From Hofstenia miamia (lineage: Eukaryota; Xenacoelomorpha; Acoela; Hofsteniidae), in the NCBI GenBank assembly GCA_900660155.1, contig CABFPE010000134.1, positions 573,836-637,835 of the forward strand: DNA of 64,000 nt, written 5' to 3'. A program made the translations under genes and the position numbers. Of the stretch, positions 60,055 through 64,000 are shown one piece after another (the first letter of the stretch is position 1; each line of letters starts with the position of its first letter). Below the pieces are notes generated by a model. That model ran no database searches. It was not told the DNA's origin and was given only the letters and a program-made list of their open reading frames with translations.

Positions 60055-60665
60055 TGTAGAATTGTGGGGCGCATCTAGCAGCTCAAGTGGTACAAAGGTT
60101 GCAAAAGATTACCATTGCTGAGAGCGGCCCATACTCTAACAAAACAAATGAAGATTGGTAGTTCGCCAATTTCACTGTAGAAAAAAGAACTGAAACCATT
60201 TCCAAGAAGGCATTTCAGCTAGCGACCAATTTACATGGCATCATGCTGAAGCTAAATCATAAGAAACCATCCATACTCGCCAAGGTGATAATTGTGTGTC
60301 TCAAGTTTAATTTCTAGCTCAATAACAACTTTAGCTCAGTGTTCTTGTTATCTCAGCTCATGTAATAAGATATAATAATGTGTAGTTACCACGTATTTGC
60401 GTACACTAACAGCATATTATATTTGCATAGTGTGTTGTTAAGTGCATGTACGATCAATTGAATATAAAGCTCTTTAATTCCCTACACCTATGCATAGCCT
60501 TAAAGCGACCACACTATAGGCTCACATCTGTCAAGGAGCGAGTTATCGCCCCAGGCACAGCAGAGTTCCTCCCAAATTATTGCCGGATCTTAAAAGCAGA
60601 TACTTATCATATTAATAACGATGCTAAAAAGGGTTAGTAATATAAAGTAAGTAAAGAAGCAAACA
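60055..60665 (+). repeat. 3' LTR of element 4
   Basis: Begins TGTAGAATTGTGGGGCGC and aligns with 53363-53988 over its whole length. Right end approximate. Confidence 0.85.
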
Positions 60666-60954
60666 TTATCCAGCAAGAGTGAAATTTATTTGACATTTGC
60701 AACAATGGATTCCCTATTTTTATACAAAGAAAAAGGTAAATATTTACTGTTTACAAAATTCACTTAGTTCCCTTGCAAATTAAATGAGCAATTACATGTA
60801 CACTTTAATTGAGGGGACAATTATAACAAATTTGAAACCTAAGTTCGAAACACTAAAAATCAATAAAAACCACTAAATTAATAATTGAAATAGCACCAAA
60901 TTGATCAAAGAGAGTGCCAATAAAATAAAATAAAGGGCCCCAAGTGACTCTACA
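60666..60954. other. Spacer between element 4 and antisense ORF3 copy 4
   Basis: Nothing recognised. It could include the remains of a 3' LTR belonging to the antisense copy, but I found no partner sequence in the window. Confidence 0.35.
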
Positions 60955-63900
60955 ATATGCCTGGGAATTGAAATAGATGAAAGAAGTGCTCACACATCAG
61001 ATTTTGACGCTAAACCTCTGCATACTATGGTCGCTGAGTTACTTGCATGATTGCCTCCCATTGTGTGACGGTTTCACTGCATAGTCTGAAGTACTTTAGC
61101 TCTGGTAGCCTAGAACTGATGGGGCAATTACGTCATAACACGTTTAATCTTTGAGTAAATGTGTCATAAAAATGTTTGTATAACCTAAGGCCCTTGAGGG
61201 CGATGAGGAGTGTCATTAAGACATCCGTACCAGAGGTGTGGGCATCCGCTGTGCTGATTCTTGTGTTGGGGTAAAAGTGGAGGAAAACCTCCAGTAATGA
61301 TCCCATCCATGTAGCATGGTCTACAAAAAGAGAACAATATTCATTCCCTTGCAGTAACGTCATTTCTTCAGGATCATAAATGCTGGCATGTAACATTGTG
61401 ATTATTTCAATGTGCTTTGTGACATTGTAATATCGGGTAATTGTTTCAGCTTTGTTCATCCACATTAAGTCTCCTCCTGCTTTGAACAGAGTTACGACGA
61501 AAGGATCTAGAGAATTTATGGTTTCAGTGGATTTTCTCCAGTTGGGTGAGGTGGGCTGCCCCTTCTGAAATATAACTTTTATAGTAAGTTTTCCATCAAT
61601 GTAGGCTCATTCAGGATTTCCACCTTCTAACAATGCATCATGGGTTTCCTTGTACTCTTTGGTTTGCATCGCCTTATTGACTTCTGTGGCAGTTGACATG
61701 TAGTTAATATGATCAGAGAGATGGGCGGAAACCTTTTTCCTTCCATGACGGACTCTCCAAGACAGCAGGATTAGTGGGGTCATTAGACGAGGAGGCAGAA
61801 TGCAGAGGAGGTTATTCTTCTCAACATTATCTTCCAGTTGTGCAAAGCTTGACTTGTTCCTGAGGGAGGCTGTTCTGATGGTAACAGGGTAGTTAATTTT
61901 GGCTTCTCAAATTGATTCCCAAAAAACTCCGCAGAGTCCATGGCTCCATAAGTCCTCTATCTGAGGCGTTGTGATGTGTAGGTGGGCTGTGGTGCACACT
62001 ATGTCCAGGGCGAGTTGTCACCCTGGTGATAGTAGGAGGACCAGTTCCTCTTTGGTAAGCATCTTAGTAAGACACCATTTCATAAGACCTAGTACATCAT
62101 TGTTGCTATTAGGCTCGGCAACTCAATCAACAATTGCTGGCTTGTTTGTGAACTTGTTGGGGCAGTGTTCAATTGTGAGGATCCTTTCATTGTCAGTAAG
62201 GGACCAAGTGGGCGTAAGTTTCAGTGAGACTGCGACTCCAGAAAACTTCTCTAAGTTAACAGCTTTGATAAAGGCTTTAGTTGCTGGCGACACTTCTATT
62301 GCTGATGAGGACAAGAGTTCTTCCTCACGCTAAAACTGCTCAGGTGACTTCATCATCTGTCCTAGGACAGTGATGGGGGATGATCTCACCATCTTTGTTA
62401 GCCTGTTGCTGAGTCTTCATTAGCTGGCTATATCCGCACTCCAGATAGTTAAGGCACTCCAAGTTGAACAAGATCTCTGTGCATGTATGAATGCCATAGT
62501 GTCCCACAAGCTCAAGGAACTGCTTAGTTGACCTGTACTCATGGTGCATAAGTTGGCTGGTGCACAGGGGCACATATTCAGAGTTGAGTGACAGTAACTT
62601 GGTTTCAGTGGTGGCTCCCCACATATACTTTTTGAGCATATCTGAGAAGATATTTAAGTCTGAAAAGGCGACTCATAAGCAGATCATCATCATTTGTGGT
62701 GGATGAGGCAAGCATAGAACTTTTCAAAGCATTCCATGGCTTTCTTCGACTTCCCTAGGGAAGCGGGCAGCAAGCATGAGTGTAGCAACCAATTTTCCAC
62801 CTTCCAACCAGTGGGACCAATGAAAATCTCATGAGGGCATTGTTTGGCGAGTTTTTCTTGAGTCGCCTTGTCTAAAGGCAACTGAAGCTGAGGATCAACT
62901 GTAAGAAAGGCGGCTAATATCCACATGGCTCCACGTGAGTGAATCACCAGTCCGAATTTCTCGGAAAACAACTTTTTGGAAAAGTTCTAATGGTCCTGCG
63001 TATTGTGTGAGAGACTCTGTGAAAAGGCAAAGCTTATGTGAAGGTCTGATACATATGAGAGGCAGGGCAGATTTATGTTAATTGACTCCAGGGTCTGGGC
63101 ATGGATGCATGTGTCTATGACCAAGCAAGTATTGACTGTGAGGCAGTGTGTGGGGATCTTCTTGCACATGAGCAGGTCTGTATAGATGAGCTTGGTGGCT
63201 GAAATGAAGTTAGTGTTGTACATACTAGTTGGCCTGTATGAACTGCTGTAGAGGACTGTGAAATTCTCCATGCAAAAGTGTAGGTTGTCAAGTTCGTCTG
63301 GGATATTGTCTTGGTACTTCTATTTCAAAAACATTACAAGGCGAATATTCTCAACTGTAGCAAGCTGATAAGTGATCTTGATTTTCTCCATGATCCTGGG
63401 GTGGGTTACCTCATTTACACAAAAGAAATAAACAATTAACAGGTTGTTGAAATAAATGTTAATGCACTTTAATTTCTTAATTTTCTCCTTACTGTTCAGC
63501 AATTGGCACAGATGGGACAGGCTAAAATCTTCATCAAACATAGCGTGAACTGTGCTTCACCAATAGGGTGGTGCCATACCACCTTGCATCTTCAAATTGT
63601 AACAAATAATAGCTTTAATCTTGGGCCTATGTTCTGCATCAATAATGAAAGGAATAATATTGATGGAACAAGTTAGTGCTTTAGTGTTAAAAGTCCATTG
63701 CAGCTTGTTTCTAGTTTCCTCAGATAGGTTATCTCAAACCAAATGGACTGCCTTTTGTGTCACAATGAAGTACGGGTGTAATATCTCATTCCCAACCTTC
63801 AATGTTTTCGCTTTTCTTTCCTCTGCTTTCTTGGATTGAATGCTGGTTGAATCACAGGAGGAAGGACCAAGACTAGGAGGGGGTTTCAAGTCAGCTTGGG

Positions 63901-64000
63901 ATGGGGTTATGTTACTAATTTGAGCAAAAGGCACTCTAGTCTCCTCAGAGTCCCACACAAAGAGTTGTCTCCATACATAGTCATCCAAGGTCCGCTCCTG
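60955..64000 (-). mobile_element. ORF3, copy 4, antisense, runs to the window edge
   Basis: From the right edge leftwards: a proline- and serine-rich lead, then VGNEILHPYFIVTQKAVHLV (near 63750), FSEKFGLVIHSRGAMWILAAF (in two blocks near 62940), GWKVENWLLHSCLLP (near 62800), KKYMWGATTETKLL (near 62630), ETITRYYNVTKHIEIITML (near 61420) and ALKGLRLYKHFYDTFTQRL (near 61170). These match copies 1-3 in order. Base composition is less AT-rich than copies 1-3, so it belongs to a third lineage. Any pol and 5' LTR would lie beyond 64000. Broken in several places. Confidence 0.7.

Noticed and set aside
62123-62333. 120-codon plus-strand frame at 61971-62333 as a host gene
   Set aside because: Antisense to ORF3 copy 4, which has recognisable blocks on the minus strand.

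Overview
The window is AT-rich, intron-bearing metazoan DNA. It contains one clear conserved host gene, one probable lineage-specific host gene, and a very large load of decayed mobile elements. The conserved gene identifies the source as an animal. Its introns range from 42 bp to over 4 kb, and the transposon mix (Ty3/gypsy-like LTR elements, Tc1/mariner, piggyBac) suggests an invertebrate. I cannot name the phylum from sequence alone.

0-15.2 kb: the 3' ten exons of an ESRP/Fusilli-type splicing regulator on the + strand (exons at 146-220, 1127-1187, 4749-4859, 5524-5656, 5699-5836, 6419-6625, 8765-8995, 9955-10105, 10337-10656, 14989-15147). The reading phases fit at every junction. The first exons lie left of the window. 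Its introns hold a decayed piggyBac-type transposase, diverged repeats, and a 1,159-bp tandem duplication joined by a single N that looks like an assembly artefact.

15.2-19.4 kb: no gene recognised apart from a complete but broken Tc1/mariner element with terminal inverted repeats and TA flanks.

19.35-33 kb: two paralogous copies of a small single-exon seven-transmembrane protein gene. The copy at 31.9 kb is open over 245 codons. The copy at 19.7 kb is cut off by an LTR that starts inside it.

19.8-51.5 kb: a graveyard of Ty3/gypsy-like LTR retrotransposons in both orientations. They have LTRs of about 1.1 kb, a coiled-coil gag with a CCHC knuckle, protease, reverse transcriptase, and an unrecognised 3' reading frame called ORF3 here. 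All are broken. They are cut by smaller insertions: a TTAA-flanked piggyBac-type MITE, a TAA-flanked PIF/Harbinger-like MITE, a Tc1 element, and a separate RT/RNase H fossil at 48.4-49.4 kb.

53.4-64 kb: a second, divergent LTR element (LTRs about 0.6 kb) with RNase H, integrase and its own ORF3, interrupted by a palindrome-rich repeat insertion. It is followed by a third, antisense ORF3 copy running off the right edge.

The most interesting signal is ORF3. It is a long, apparently soluble protein in the place where an envelope gene often sits, found in at least four copies from clearly divergent elements that share the same ordered motif blocks, and I can match it to no known family. Coordinates of fossil parts are approximate and all comparisons were made by eye.
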